DNA of 64,000 nt from Streptomyces scabiei 87.22 (lineage in GTDB: Bacteria > Actinomycetota > Actinomycetes > Streptomycetales > Streptomycetaceae). Of this stretch, positions 8,762 to 16,923 are shown piece after piece. Location: assembly GCF_000091305.1 (NCBI RefSeq), contig NC_013929.1:2356001-2420000 (forward strand), written 5' to 3'. The notes below the pieces were generated by a model. The model was not told the origin of the DNA and searched no databases. It saw nothing but the letters and a program-made list of their open reading frames with translations. Both the position numbers and the translations under genes were made by a program. How positions within the stretch are numbered: position 1 is the stretch's first letter; every line of letters starts with the position of its first letter.

Positions 8762-9619
8762 CTACTTCGTGGCGCCCCGCATGAAGCCGTTGTAGATGAA
8801 CCTCTGCAGCAGCAGGAAGGCGAGCAGGGTCGGCAGGATCACCAGGACCGCTCCGGCCGAGATCGTCTCCCAGTGGGCGCCGAAGGGACCCTTGAAGCGG
8901 AAGAGGGACGTGGAGATCACCCCCAGGTCGTCGGAGGGCATGTAGAGGAAGGGGATGTAGAAGTCGTTGTAGACGGTGATCCCCTTGACGATGACGACCG
9001 TGGCGATCGCGGGTTTCAGGAGCGGAAAGATGATCTTCCGGTAGATCGTGAAGTGGTTGGCGCCGTCCAGGCGGGCGGCCTCGTCCAGGGAGACCGGGAT
9101 CGACCGTACGAACTGCAGGAAGATGTAGATCGAGACGATGTCGGTGCCCATGTACAGGGCGATCGGGGCCCAGAGGGTGTCGAACATGCCGAAGCTGTCG
9201 ACGATCTGGAAGGTCGCGACCTGGGTGGTGACGCCGGGGACCAGGGTGGCGACCAGGAACAGGGCGACCACCAGCTTGCGGAAGCGGAAGGTGAAGCGGT
9301 CGATCGCGTAGGCCGCCATCGAGCCGATGACGACCGTGCCGGTGACGGCGACGAGCAGGATCAGGGCCGTGTTGCCGAAGGCGGCGAGCATCTCGCCGTC
9401 GCGGAAGGCCGTCGCGTAGTTGTCGAGGTTGAGGAAGCTGTCGGGCAGCGTGAGCGCGCCGCTGTCCTCGGCCATCTGCCGCTCGGTCTTGAGCGAGGTC
9501 AGCAGGACCGCCACGAGCGGCAGCAGGACCACGACCGACGCGCCGGCCAGGGACAGGTAGGTGAGGGTGCGGGCAGCGCGCCCGCGGCTCACCGGGGCCG
9601 GTGTCGACTGAGCCGTCAT
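8762..9619 (-). CDS. Carbohydrate ABC transporter permease (MalG type)
   Basis: The second membrane subunit of a CUT1-type sugar importer. 285 aa with six predicted helices. The EAA loop that contacts the ATPase is recognisable as LDEAARLDGANHFTIYRKII. Start is the ATG at 9619, which overlaps the stop of the upstream permease (ATGA), indicating translational coupling. The operon has no ATPase gene; in Streptomyces such importers are generally energised by the shared ATPase MsiK, encoded elsewhere. The divergent GH2 mannosidase and LacI-type regulator suggest the substrate is a beta-mannoside or mannobiose-like sugar. Confidence 0.9.
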   Translation of the reverse strand: MTAQSTPAPVSRGRAARTLTYLSLAGASVVVLLPLVAVLLTSLKTERQMAEDSGALTLPDSFLNLDNYATAFRDGEMLAAFGNTALILLVAVTGTVVIGSMAAYAIDRFTFRFRKLVVALFLVATLVPGVTTQVATFQIVDSFGMFDTLWAPIALYMGTDIVSIYIFLQFVRSIPVSLDEAARLDGANHFTIYRKIIFPLLKPAIATVVIVKGITVYNDFYIPFLYMPSDDLGVISTSLFRFKGPFGAHWETISAGAVLVILPTLLAFLLLQRFIYNGFMRGATK

Positions 9620-10587
9620 ACGAGGTCCACCCTGTCGTCGGGGACCAGCCGGCGCTGCAGCCACGTCACCGCCAGGATGATCAGCAGCAGGACGACCGCG
9701 GCGGCGGACGCGAGGCCCGTCCTGTTGAACTGGAACGCGAGCTTCACCGTCTGGATCACGAACGTCTCGGTGCCGGTGGCGCCGCCGGTCATGATGTACG
9801 GGATCTCGAAGACCGACAGGGAGCCGGAGACCGAGAGGATGACGCTCAGGCTCAGCACCGGGCGGATGCCGGGCGCGATGATGTACCGGAACCGGTGCCA
9901 GCGGTTCGCGCCGTCGAGTTCGGCGGCCTCGTACAGCTCCCCCGGGATCGACTGGATCGCGCCGAGGAAGAGCACGAAGTTCAGGCCCATGTAGCGCCAG
10001 ACGGAGACGCTCGCGAGGGAGACGTTCGCGGACGTCTCCGTGCCGAGCCAGGCGCGGTCGGACGTGTGGCCGAAGAGCGCCAGGACCGAGTCGAGGGTGC
10101 CGCCGTCCTGGAAGAAGTAGAGGAAGACGAACCCGATCGCGACCCCGTTGATCAGGTACGGGAAGAACAGGACGCCCTTGAAGAGGTTCCGGAAGCGGAG
10201 GTTGAAGCTGAGGACCGTGGCGAAGTAGAGGGCGAGCACGATCTGTACCGCCGACGCGACGAGGTAGTAGCCGCTGACGAAGAAGACCTGGAACAGCTCG
10301 GGGCGGGTGAAGATCTCGACGTAGTTGTCGGCGCCTGTGTAGTTCAGTTCGGGGCTGACGCCGTCCCAGTCGGTGAAGCTGTACGCCAGCATGTTGGCGA
10401 CGGGCGCATAGGTGAAGGTGATCAGCAGGGCCAGCGGGGCGGCCAGGAAGAGCCAGGGGGTGAGCCCGCGCCACAGGCGCACCCCGCGAGGGGCGCGCCT
10501 GGGCACGGGGGGCCGGGGCGCGGCCGTGGAGGGCCGCGCCGCCTTCCGCACCGCGCGTGAGGGGTCCGTCGTGGGCGCGGGGGGCAT
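9616..10587 (-). CDS. Carbohydrate ABC transporter permease (MalF type)
   Basis: The first membrane subunit of the same importer, 323 aa. A Pro/Ala/Arg-rich cytosolic N-terminal extension of about 35 residues precedes the first helix (LTPWLFLAAPLALLITFTY). The EAA loop is visible as LYEAAELDGANRWHRFRYII. ATG at 10587 shares one base with the binding-protein stop (TGATG), and its own stop overlaps the next permease by four bases. All three genes therefore form one coupled operon. Confidence 0.9.
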   Translation of the reverse strand: MPPAPTTDPSRAVRKAARPSTAAPRPPVPRRAPRGVRLWRGLTPWLFLAAPLALLITFTYAPVANMLAYSFTDWDGVSPELNYTGADNYVEIFTRPELFQVFFVSGYYLVASAVQIVLALYFATVLSFNLRFRNLFKGVLFFPYLINGVAIGFVFLYFFQDGGTLDSVLALFGHTSDRAWLGTETSANVSLASVSVWRYMGLNFVLFLGAIQSIPGELYEAAELDGANRWHRFRYIIAPGIRPVLSLSVILSVSGSLSVFEIPYIMTGGATGTETFVIQTVKLAFQFNRTGLASAAAVVLLLIILAVTWLQRRLVPDDRVDLV

Positions 10588-11909
10588 CAGGACCCCACGG
10601 TCTTCTGCGCCTCGGTCCAGCGGTCGCTGAGGTCAGCGAGGAAGTCGTCCAGACTGCCCTTCTTGGCGCCGCGGGCGAGGTCGACCAGGTCCTGGCGGTA
10701 GGCGGGCGCGTTGATGCCGACCTCCGAGGCGCTGTCGATCTCCTTGACCTTTCCGCCGTCGGCGTCGTCGAGTTCGAGGAGTTCGACGCCCTGCTCCTCG
10801 TAGGGCTTCAGCACCTCCGGCAGGGGGGCCTTCTTGAGCGTGGAGATGGAGAGGTTGTCGTCCGCGTAGCCCGACTTGTCGGTGAACCAGTCGATCCAGG
10901 CGCGGGCCGCCTCCTTGTGGTCGGAGTGGATGTTGACGGCCTGGTTGTAGTCGGGGTTCACGGTCGCGCAGGCCTTGCCGTCGACGCGGTAGGGGAACGG
11001 CATGAACCCGATGTCGTCGGGGTCGGCCCCGGCCTTCTCCGCGGCCTGCTGGAACTGGCTGATCGCCCAGCTGCCGAGCCAGGCCGTGGCGATCTCGCCC
11101 TTGGCCAGCCGGGGCTTGGAGTTCTCCCAGTTGGTGGTGGTCGGGTCCTTCTCGATCAGGCCCTGGTGCACGATGTCGTACAACAGCCGGTCGGCGACAC
11201 GCAGTTCACCCTTCTCGCCCCAGGGGTCGCCCTCGGCGAGCCGGGTGGTGGCGCCGGTGTCGCAGCTGACCGAGCCGTTCACGCCGGTCCACTGGCTCAG
11301 CGGCCACTGGGCGGCGAAGTTGGTGTAGTACGGGATGGCGTCCGTCTTGGACTTGATGGCCTTGAGCGCGGAGAGGAACTCCGCGGGGGTGGTGGGCCAG
11401 TCGGTGACGCCGGCCTCGGCCCAGATCCGTTTGTTGTAGAGGAATCCGGGTGCCGCGCCCATCGGGCTCTGCCCGTAGACCTTGCCGTCCACGGTGGTGA
11501 AGCCGGTGAAGCGGTACTTCTGGGCGAGCTTGTCGCGGGTGCCGAGCGAGGCGAAGAACTTGGGGTAGTCGTTCTTCTTGACGACGGCCGGGATCATGAG
11601 GACGTCGCCGTAGTTCTCCGTGTTCATGCGGATCTTGACTTCGGACTCGTAGTCGGTGATCGCGTCGAACTTCACCTTCACCTTGGGATAGGTCTTGTTG
11701 AAGGCGTCGGCGTACTTCTGCATCGTGCCGTCCTGCACGATGTCGGTCCGGTGGGTGAGCACCGTGATGGTTCCGGAGACCTGAGCCGGGTCCTCGGCGG
11801 CCTCGGCGTCGGCGCCCTTGGAGCTGCCTCCGCCGCCGGTGCAGCCCGAGGCCAGGAGGGCGGCGGCGACCAGTGTTCCGGTGAGAGTCCTTCGGTGGTT
11901 CATGTGCAC
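10587..11909 (-). CDS. Extracellular solute-binding lipoprotein of sugar ABC transporter
   Basis: The substrate-binding component of the CUT1 importer, anchored on the outer face of the membrane. The signal peptide ends in a lipobox (LLASGCTGGGG), and a Gly/Ser-rich tether follows. The rest (440 aa) has the family-1 solute-binding pattern: GTITVLTHRTD at the start, AWLGSWAISQFQ in the middle and AARAWIDWFTDKSGY near the end. It is the first gene of the operon, transcribed away from the beta-mannosidase. GTG 11909 or ATG 11903 could be the start. The sugar specificity, probably a mannoside, is inferred only from the neighbours. Confidence 0.9.
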   Translation of the reverse strand: MHMNHRRTLTGTLVAAALLASGCTGGGGSSKGADAEAAEDPAQVSGTITVLTHRTDIVQDGTMQKYADAFNKTYPKVKVKFDAITDYESEVKIRMNTENYGDVLMIPAVVKKNDYPKFFASLGTRDKLAQKYRFTGFTTVDGKVYGQSPMGAAPGFLYNKRIWAEAGVTDWPTTPAEFLSALKAIKSKTDAIPYYTNFAAQWPLSQWTGVNGSVSCDTGATTRLAEGDPWGEKGELRVADRLLYDIVHQGLIEKDPTTTNWENSKPRLAKGEIATAWLGSWAISQFQQAAEKAGADPDDIGFMPFPYRVDGKACATVNPDYNQAVNIHSDHKEAARAWIDWFTDKSGYADDNLSISTLKKAPLPEVLKPYEEQGVELLELDDADGGKVKEIDSASEVGINAPAYRQDLVDLARGAKKGSLDDFLADLSDRWTEAQKTVGS

Positions 11910-11974
11910 CAGCTCCGTTCGGGACGGACGAGCACGGGTGGGTTGGCTGGTTCGGCACTCTGGCAGCCCGTTAC

Positions 11975-12054
11975 TGAACCGGTAAAGTCCCTATTCCGCC
12001 AAGGCTGTCGAAATAGTTTCGCGACGGTGCCGGGCAGCCGACTGGACCGGTTTA
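11975..12054. promoter_or_regulatory. Operator-like palindromes between the divergent sugar-transport and mannosidase genes
   Basis: Three dyads lie in the 154-bp divergent promoter region. TGAACCGGTAAA (11975-11986) and TGGACCGGTTTA (12043-12054) share a central ACCGGT. CGAAATAGTTTCG (12009-12021) lies between them with perfect 5-bp arms. The CGAAA...TTTCG form resembles LacI/GalR-family operators, and a LacI-type gene lies in the operon to the right. I infer that it represses both directions from here until an inducer sugar appears. One dyad overlaps the mannosidase ribosome site. Confidence 0.5.
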
Positions 12055-12063
12055 GGAGTGCGC

Positions 12064-14430
12064 ATGCTGGACGCCACACCGCTCACCGAGGGCTGGATCC
12101 TGCGCCACGAGGGGGAGTCCCTTCCGGCCGGGGTGCCCGGGTGCGTGCACACCGATCTGCTGGCGGCGGGGCTGATCCCGGACCCCTTCCTCGGGCGGAA
12201 CGAGACCGAGGTGGCCTGGGTGGGCCGCCGGGAGTGGACGTACGAGGTGGAGCTGCCCGGCGTCGGCGCGCCCGGCGGGCACGACCGGACCGACCTGGTC
12301 TTCGACGGGCTCGACACCGCCGCCGAGATCCTGCTCGACGGCCGGGTCCTCGGGTCCGTGCGGAACATGCACCGCTCGTACCGCTTCGACGTCACCGGTC
12401 TGAGCGGCCGGCTCTCCGTGCGCTTCGCCTCCGCGTACACCGAGGCGGAGGCGGTGCGCGAGCGGCTCGGCGAGCGGCCGAACGCCTATCCCGAACCCTT
12501 CCAGTACATCCGGAAGATGGCCTGCTCCTTCGGCTGGGACTGGGGGCCGACGCTGGTGACGGCCGGGATCTGGCGGCCCGTCCGGCTGGAGAGATGGTCG
12601 ACGGCCCGGATCGCGCGCGTACGGCCGCTGGTGACCGTCGACGGCACGACCGGGCACGTGGAACTCCTCGTCGACGTGGAGCGGACGGCCGTGGAGGCAG
12701 GGCTGCGGATCGAGGCCCGGGTGGGCGGGGTCAGCGCGGTCGCGGAGGTCGAGGGGACGAGCGGGGCCGTACGGCTGGAGGTCCCGGGCGTCGAGCGGTG
12801 GTGGCCCCGCGGGTACGGCGAACAGCCGCTGTACGACGTGGAGGTGACGCTGCACAGCGAGAGCGCCGCACTCGACCTGTGGCGGCGGCGGGTCGGGTTC
12901 CGGAGCGTGGAGCTGGACCGGAGCACCGATGAGCACGGCACCGGGTTCACCCTCGTCGTCAACGGGGAGCGGCTGTTCGCGCGCGGGGTCAACTGGATCC
13001 CGGACGACGTGTTCCCGTCCCGGATCACGCCGGAGCGGTACCGCGCGCGGCTCACCCGGGCGGCCGGGGCCGGGGTCGACCTCGTACGGATCTGGGGCGG
13101 CGGGATCTACGAGAGCGAGGACTTCTACGACGTCTGCGACGAGCTGGGCCTGCTGGTGTGGCAGGACTTCCCGTTCGCGTGCGCGGCCTACCCGGAGGAG
13201 CAGCCGCTGCGGGGCGAGGTGGAGGCCGAGGCGCGGGAGAACGTCGTCCGGCTGATGCCGCATCCGTCGCTGGTGCTGTGGAACGGCAACAACGAGAACC
13301 TGTGGGGCTTCCGGGACTGGGGCTGGGAGGAACGGCTGGCCGGGGAGTCGTGGGGTGAGGGGTACTACCTGGGGCTGCTGCCGCGGGTCGTCGCGGAGTG
13401 CGACCCGACGCGGCCGTACACGGCGGGCAGCCCGTGGTCGGGGTCCTGGGACCGGCATCCGAACGACCCCGCGCACGGCACGCACCACTCCTGGGAGGTG
13501 TGGAACCGGGAGGACTACGCGGAGTACCGGGCGAACGTGCCGCGCTTCGTGGCCGAGTTCGGCTGGCAGGCACCGCCCGCGTACGCGACGCTGCGGCGGG
13601 CGCTGCCGGGTGAGGAGCCGGCGCCCGACTCCCCCGGCATGCTGCACCACCAGAAGGCCGAGGACGGCAACGGGAAGCTGGAGCGCGGCCTCGCGCGTCA
13701 CTTCGCCCTGCCCGAGGGGGACTTCGACCGCTGGCACTATCTGACGCAGGTCAACCAGGCGCGGGCGGTCGCCGCCGGGATCGAGCACTGGCGGTCGCAC
13801 TGGCCGGTGTGCGCGGGCACGATCGTGTGGCAGCTCAACGACTGCTGGCCGGTGACCTCCTGGGCGGCGATCGACGGGGACGGCCGGGAGAAGCCGCTCT
13901 ACCACGAGCTGCGACGGCTGTACGCGGACCGGCTGCTGACGCTCTCGGCCGGAACGCTGGCCGTGGTCAACCAGACGGCCGAAGGGTGGACGGGCTCCGT
14001 GCGGCTGCGGCGGATGTCGGTCGACGGGGCGGTGCTCGGGGAGGCGGACGCCGGGTTCGCGGCCGCCGGACGGACGGTGGCCCGGGTCGACGTGCCGGAG
14101 GAGCTGGAGCCCGCCGGGCCGAAGGAGTTCCTCGTCGCGGACGCGGACGGACTACGGGCCCTTCGCTTCCCCTGCCCCGACCGCGACATCCCCTACCCCC
14201 GGCCGGAGTTCGAGGTGACCGCCGCGCCGGGCTCGGTCACGGTGACGGCCCGCACCCTCGTACGGGACCTGCTGCTGCAGGCCGACCGGCTGGACCCGCG
14301 GGCGCGGGCGGACCGGGGGCTCGTCACCCTGCTTCCCGGGGAACGGGTGACCATCGGGGTCGACGGCTGGGAGACTCCCGATCCGGACGCCGCCCGGGCG
14401 GCCCTGTACTGCCTGGAGCCCCACCGATGA
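12064..14430 (+). CDS. Beta-mannosidase, glycoside hydrolase family 2
   Basis: Removes terminal beta-mannose residues from manno-oligosaccharides. With no signal peptide it should act in the cytosol on imported oligosaccharides. The N-terminal sugar-binding beta-sandwich (about 1-170), the Ig-like GH2 domain and the TIM barrel are present. The catalytic acid/base Glu is in VLWNGNNENLWG and the nucleophile Glu in RFVAEFGWQAPP; the FGWDWGP motif typical of beta-mannosidases is also seen. I chose ATG 12064 (788 aa) because AGGAG at 12052-12056 is correctly spaced for it, whereas GTG 12058 directly abuts that site. The stop overlaps the LacI-type gene (ATGA), so enzyme and regulator are co-expressed. 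Confidence 0.9.
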   Translation: MLDATPLTEGWILRHEGESLPAGVPGCVHTDLLAAGLIPDPFLGRNETEVAWVGRREWTYEVELPGVGAPGGHDRTDLVFDGLDTAAEILLDGRVLGSVRNMHRSYRFDVTGLSGRLSVRFASAYTEAEAVRERLGERPNAYPEPFQYIRKMACSFGWDWGPTLVTAGIWRPVRLERWSTARIARVRPLVTVDGTTGHVELLVDVERTAVEAGLRIEARVGGVSAVAEVEGTSGAVRLEVPGVERWWPRGYGEQPLYDVEVTLHSESAALDLWRRRVGFRSVELDRSTDEHGTGFTLVVNGERLFARGVNWIPDDVFPSRITPERYRARLTRAAGAGVDLVRIWGGGIYESEDFYDVCDELGLLVWQDFPFACAAYPEEQPLRGEVEAEARENVVRLMPHPSLVLWNGNNENLWGFRDWGWEERLAGESWGEGYYLGLLPRVVAECDPTRPYTAGSPWSGSWDRHPNDPAHGTHHSWEVWNREDYAEYRANVPRFVAEFGWQAPPAYATLRRALPGEEPAPDSPGMLHHQKAEDGNGKLERGLARHFALPEGDFDRWHYLTQVNQARAVAAGIEHWRSHWPVCAGTIVWQLNDCWPVTSWAAIDGDGREKPLYHELRRLYADRLLTLSAGTLAVVNQTAEGWTGSVRLRRMSVDGAVLGEADAGFAAAGRTVARVDVPEELEPAGPKEFLVADADGLRALRFPCPDRDIPYPRPEFEVTAAPGSVTVTARTLVRDLLLQADRLDPRARADRGLVTLLPGERVTIGVDGWETPDPDAARAALYCLEPHR

Positions 14431-15449
14431 CCACCCCCCGCGTGACCATCAAGGACGTCGCCGCCCGCGCCGGGGTGTCCAAGGGGGCGGTGTCGCTGGC
14501 GTTCAACCGGAAGCCGGGGCTGGCGGACGCCACCCGGGACCGCATCTTCGCGGCCGCCCGGGAGCTGGGGTGGGCGCCGAACCTGGCGGCCCGGTCGCTG
14601 TCGAGCCGGCGGGTGGACGTGGTGGGGCTCGCGGTCTGCCGGCCCGCGAAGCTGCTCGGGCTGGAGCCGTTCTACATGGAGTTCGTCTCCGGGGTGGAGA
14701 GCGTGCTGACCGAGCGGTCCTGCGCGCTGCTGCTGCGGCTGGTGCGCACCGTGGACGAGGAGGTGGGGGTCCAGGACGCGTGGTGGCGCGGGCGGCAGGT
14801 CAGCGGGTCGATTCTCGTGGACTTCCGCGCGGACGATCCGAGAGTGGCCGCGGCGGGTCGGCTGGGGATGCCGGTGGTGGCCGTCGGGCATCCGTCGCTG
14901 ACCGGCGGCCTGACCTCGGTGTGGACGGACGACGCGACCGCCGTGGCGGAGGCGCTGCGGTATCTGGCGGCTCTCGGGCACCGGCGGATCGCGCGGGTGG
15001 GGGGCGCTGCCGCGCTGGGGCACACGGCGATCCGCACGGCCGCGTTCGACCAGGTGGCCCAGGAGTTGCGGCTGGCGGGTGCCCGGCAGGTGGCCACCGA
15101 CTTCTCGGGGGACGCGGGGGCCCGGGCGACGCGGTCGCTGCTGGCCGGGGCGGGGGACGACCGGCCCACGGCGATCGTCTACGACAACGACATCATGGCG
15201 GTGGCCGGGCTGTCGGTGGCGGCCGAGATGGGGGTGCGGGTGCCGGAGGAGGTGTCGTTGCTGGCCTGGGACGACTCGCAGTTGTGCCGGCTGACGCGGC
15301 CGACGCTGTCCGCGATGAGTCATGACGTGTACGGGTTCGGGGCGGAGGTGGCGCGGACCTTGTTCGAGGTGATCGGTGGGGGCGGGGAGTCCCGTCCGGT
15401 GGCCACGCCGGTGCTGGTTCCGCGCGGGTCCACCGCGACCGCCCCCTGA
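14427..15449 (+). CDS. LacI-family transcriptional regulator
   Basis: A sugar-responsive DNA-binding regulator, 340 aa. The N-terminal LacI helix-turn-helix is clear (VTIKDVAARAGVSKGAVSLA, with hinge helix NLAARSLSSRR). It is followed by a periplasmic-binding-protein-like effector domain (SVWTDDATAVAEALRYLAAL, IVYDNDIMAVAGLSVAAEMG, VSLLAWDDSQLCRLTRP). The ATG start overlaps the mannosidase stop by four bases. Operon position makes it the likely local repressor of the mannosidase and divergent transporter operons, binding the palindromes around 11975-12054. Confidence 0.92.
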   Translation: MTTPRVTIKDVAARAGVSKGAVSLAFNRKPGLADATRDRIFAAARELGWAPNLAARSLSSRRVDVVGLAVCRPAKLLGLEPFYMEFVSGVESVLTERSCALLLRLVRTVDEEVGVQDAWWRGRQVSGSILVDFRADDPRVAAAGRLGMPVVAVGHPSLTGGLTSVWTDDATAVAEALRYLAALGHRRIARVGGAAALGHTAIRTAAFDQVAQELRLAGARQVATDFSGDAGARATRSLLAGAGDDRPTAIVYDNDIMAVAGLSVAAEMGVRVPEEVSLLAWDDSQLCRLTRPTLSAMSHDVYGFGAEVARTLFEVIGGGGESRPVATPVLVPRGSTATAP

Positions 15450-15450
15450 G

Positions 15451-15467
15451 CGCCCTGCCGGAGGGCG
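15451..15467 (+). terminator. Short hairpin after the LacI-type gene
   Basis: CGCCCT (15451-15456) and AGGGCG (15462-15467) form a GC-rich 6-bp stem immediately after the stop codon. Just downstream, CGGCTGGTCGCGC occurs twice as a direct repeat. Confidence 0.5.
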
Positions 15468-15608
15468 GGCTCGTTCCGGCTGGTCGCGCGGTTCGTCTCG
15501 GCTGGTCGCGCCCTTCGTCACGTCTCCGGGGCGGCTTCGGGTAACCGGCGGTAACATCTGAACCCGATGTGACCTTCGCCGCTCCCCCGCCCAGGGGTGG
15601 GCAGCACT

Positions 15609-15624
15609 GTTACTCGCAAGTAGC
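15609..15624. promoter_or_regulatory. Palindromic operator upstream of fadA
   Basis: GTTACTCGCAAGTAGC is an imperfect 16-bp palindrome 73 bp before the fadA start. Its form (TACTCGC/GAGTA-like arms) resembles TetR-family operators seen upstream of actinobacterial lipid genes. I infer control by a fatty-acyl-responsive repressor encoded elsewhere. Confidence 0.5.
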
Positions 15625-15696
15625 ATGGGCCTGAGCGCGCGCTCAGCGGTTGCGCGTCGCAGCAGTGCCGTCCCGCACCTCTGGAGGAGAGCCATC

Positions 15697-16923
15697 GTGC
15701 CTCGTACCGTCAAGGAAGTCGTCTTCGTCGACGGCGTCCGCACCCCGTTCGGCAAGGCGGGCCCGAAGGGCATCTACCACGAGACCCGCGCCGACGACCT
15801 CGTCGTGAAGGCGATCCGGGAGCTGCTGCGCCGCAACCCCGGTCTGGAGCCCTCGAAGATCGACGAGGTCGCCATCGCCGCGACCACGCAGATCGGTGAC
15901 CAGGGGCTCACCATCGGCCGTACGGCGGGCATCCTCGCCGGCCTGCCGCAGTCGGTGCCCGGTTACTCCATCGACCGCATGTGCGCCGGCGCCCTGACCG
16001 CCGTCACCTCGGTCGCCGGCTCCGTGGCCTTCGGCGCGTACGACGTCGCCATCGCCGGCGGTGTCGAGCACATGGGCCGCCACCCGATGGGCGAGGGCGT
16101 GGACCCCAACCCGCGCTTCGTCTCCGAGAAGCTGGTCGACGAGTCCGCCCTGTTCATGGGCATGACCGCCGAGAACCTGCACGACCGGTACCCGACGATC
16201 ACCAAGCAGCGCGCCGACGAGTACGCCGTGCGCTCGCAGGAGAAGGCCGCCAAGGCGTACGCCAACGGCCAGATCCAGGCCGACCTGGTCCCGATCTCCG
16301 TGCGCCGCACCAACGCCGAGGCGGGCGAGACGGGCTGGGGCCTGGTCACCGCCGACGAGCCCATGCGTCCGGGCACGACCATCGAGAACCTGACGGGTCT
16401 CAAGACCCCGTTCCGGGTCCACGGCCGGGTCACCGCCGGTAACGCGGCCGGTCTGAACGACGGCGCGACCGCCTCGCTGATCGCCTCCGAGGACTTCGCG
16501 CGCGAGAACAACCTCCCGGTCAAGATGCGTCTGGTCTCGTACTCCTTCGCGGGTGTCGAGCCGGAGGTCATGGGCTACGGCCCGATCCCGGCCACCGAGA
16601 AGGCGCTCGCCCAGGCGGGCCTGTCGATCTCCGACATCGGCCTGTTCGAGATCAACGAGGCCTTCGCCGTCCAGGTGCTCGCCTTCCTGGAGCACTACGG
16701 CATCGCCGACGACGACGCGCGCGTCAACCAGTACGGCGGCGCCATCGCCTTCGGTCACCCGCTGGCCTCCTCGGGTGTGCGTCTGATGACGCAGCTGGCC
16801 CGCCAGTTCGAGGAGCAGCCGGAGGTCCGCTACGGCCTCACCACCATGTGCGTCGGCTTCGGCATGGGCGCCACGGTCATCTGGGAGAACCCGCACCACA
16901 AGGACGCCGGAGGCGACAAGTGA
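15697..16923 (+). CDS. fadA: Acetyl-CoA C-acyltransferase (3-ketoacyl-CoA thiolase)
   Basis: Cleaves 3-ketoacyl-CoA with CoA in the last step of each beta-oxidation cycle. All thiolase active-site residues are present: the nucleophile Cys about 96 in SIDRMCAGALTAV, His about 354 in GGAIAFGHPLASSG, Cys about 385 in CVGFGMGA, and the NEAFA motif. GTG at 15697 is preceded by GGAGGAG at a proper distance, giving 408 aa. The stop overlaps the start of the next gene (GTGA), so the thiolase is coupled to the hydratase/dehydrogenase as in a classical fadAB multienzyme complex. Confidence 0.95.
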   Translation: MPRTVKEVVFVDGVRTPFGKAGPKGIYHETRADDLVVKAIRELLRRNPGLEPSKIDEVAIAATTQIGDQGLTIGRTAGILAGLPQSVPGYSIDRMCAGALTAVTSVAGSVAFGAYDVAIAGGVEHMGRHPMGEGVDPNPRFVSEKLVDESALFMGMTAENLHDRYPTITKQRADEYAVRSQEKAAKAYANGQIQADLVPISVRRTNAEAGETGWGLVTADEPMRPGTTIENLTGLKTPFRVHGRVTAGNAAGLNDGATASLIASEDFARENNLPVKMRLVSYSFAGVEPEVMGYGPIPATEKALAQAGLSISDIGLFEINEAFAVQVLAFLEHYGIADDDARVNQYGGAIAFGHPLASSGVRLMTQLARQFEEQPEVRYGLTTMCVGFGMGATVIWENPHHKDAGGDK

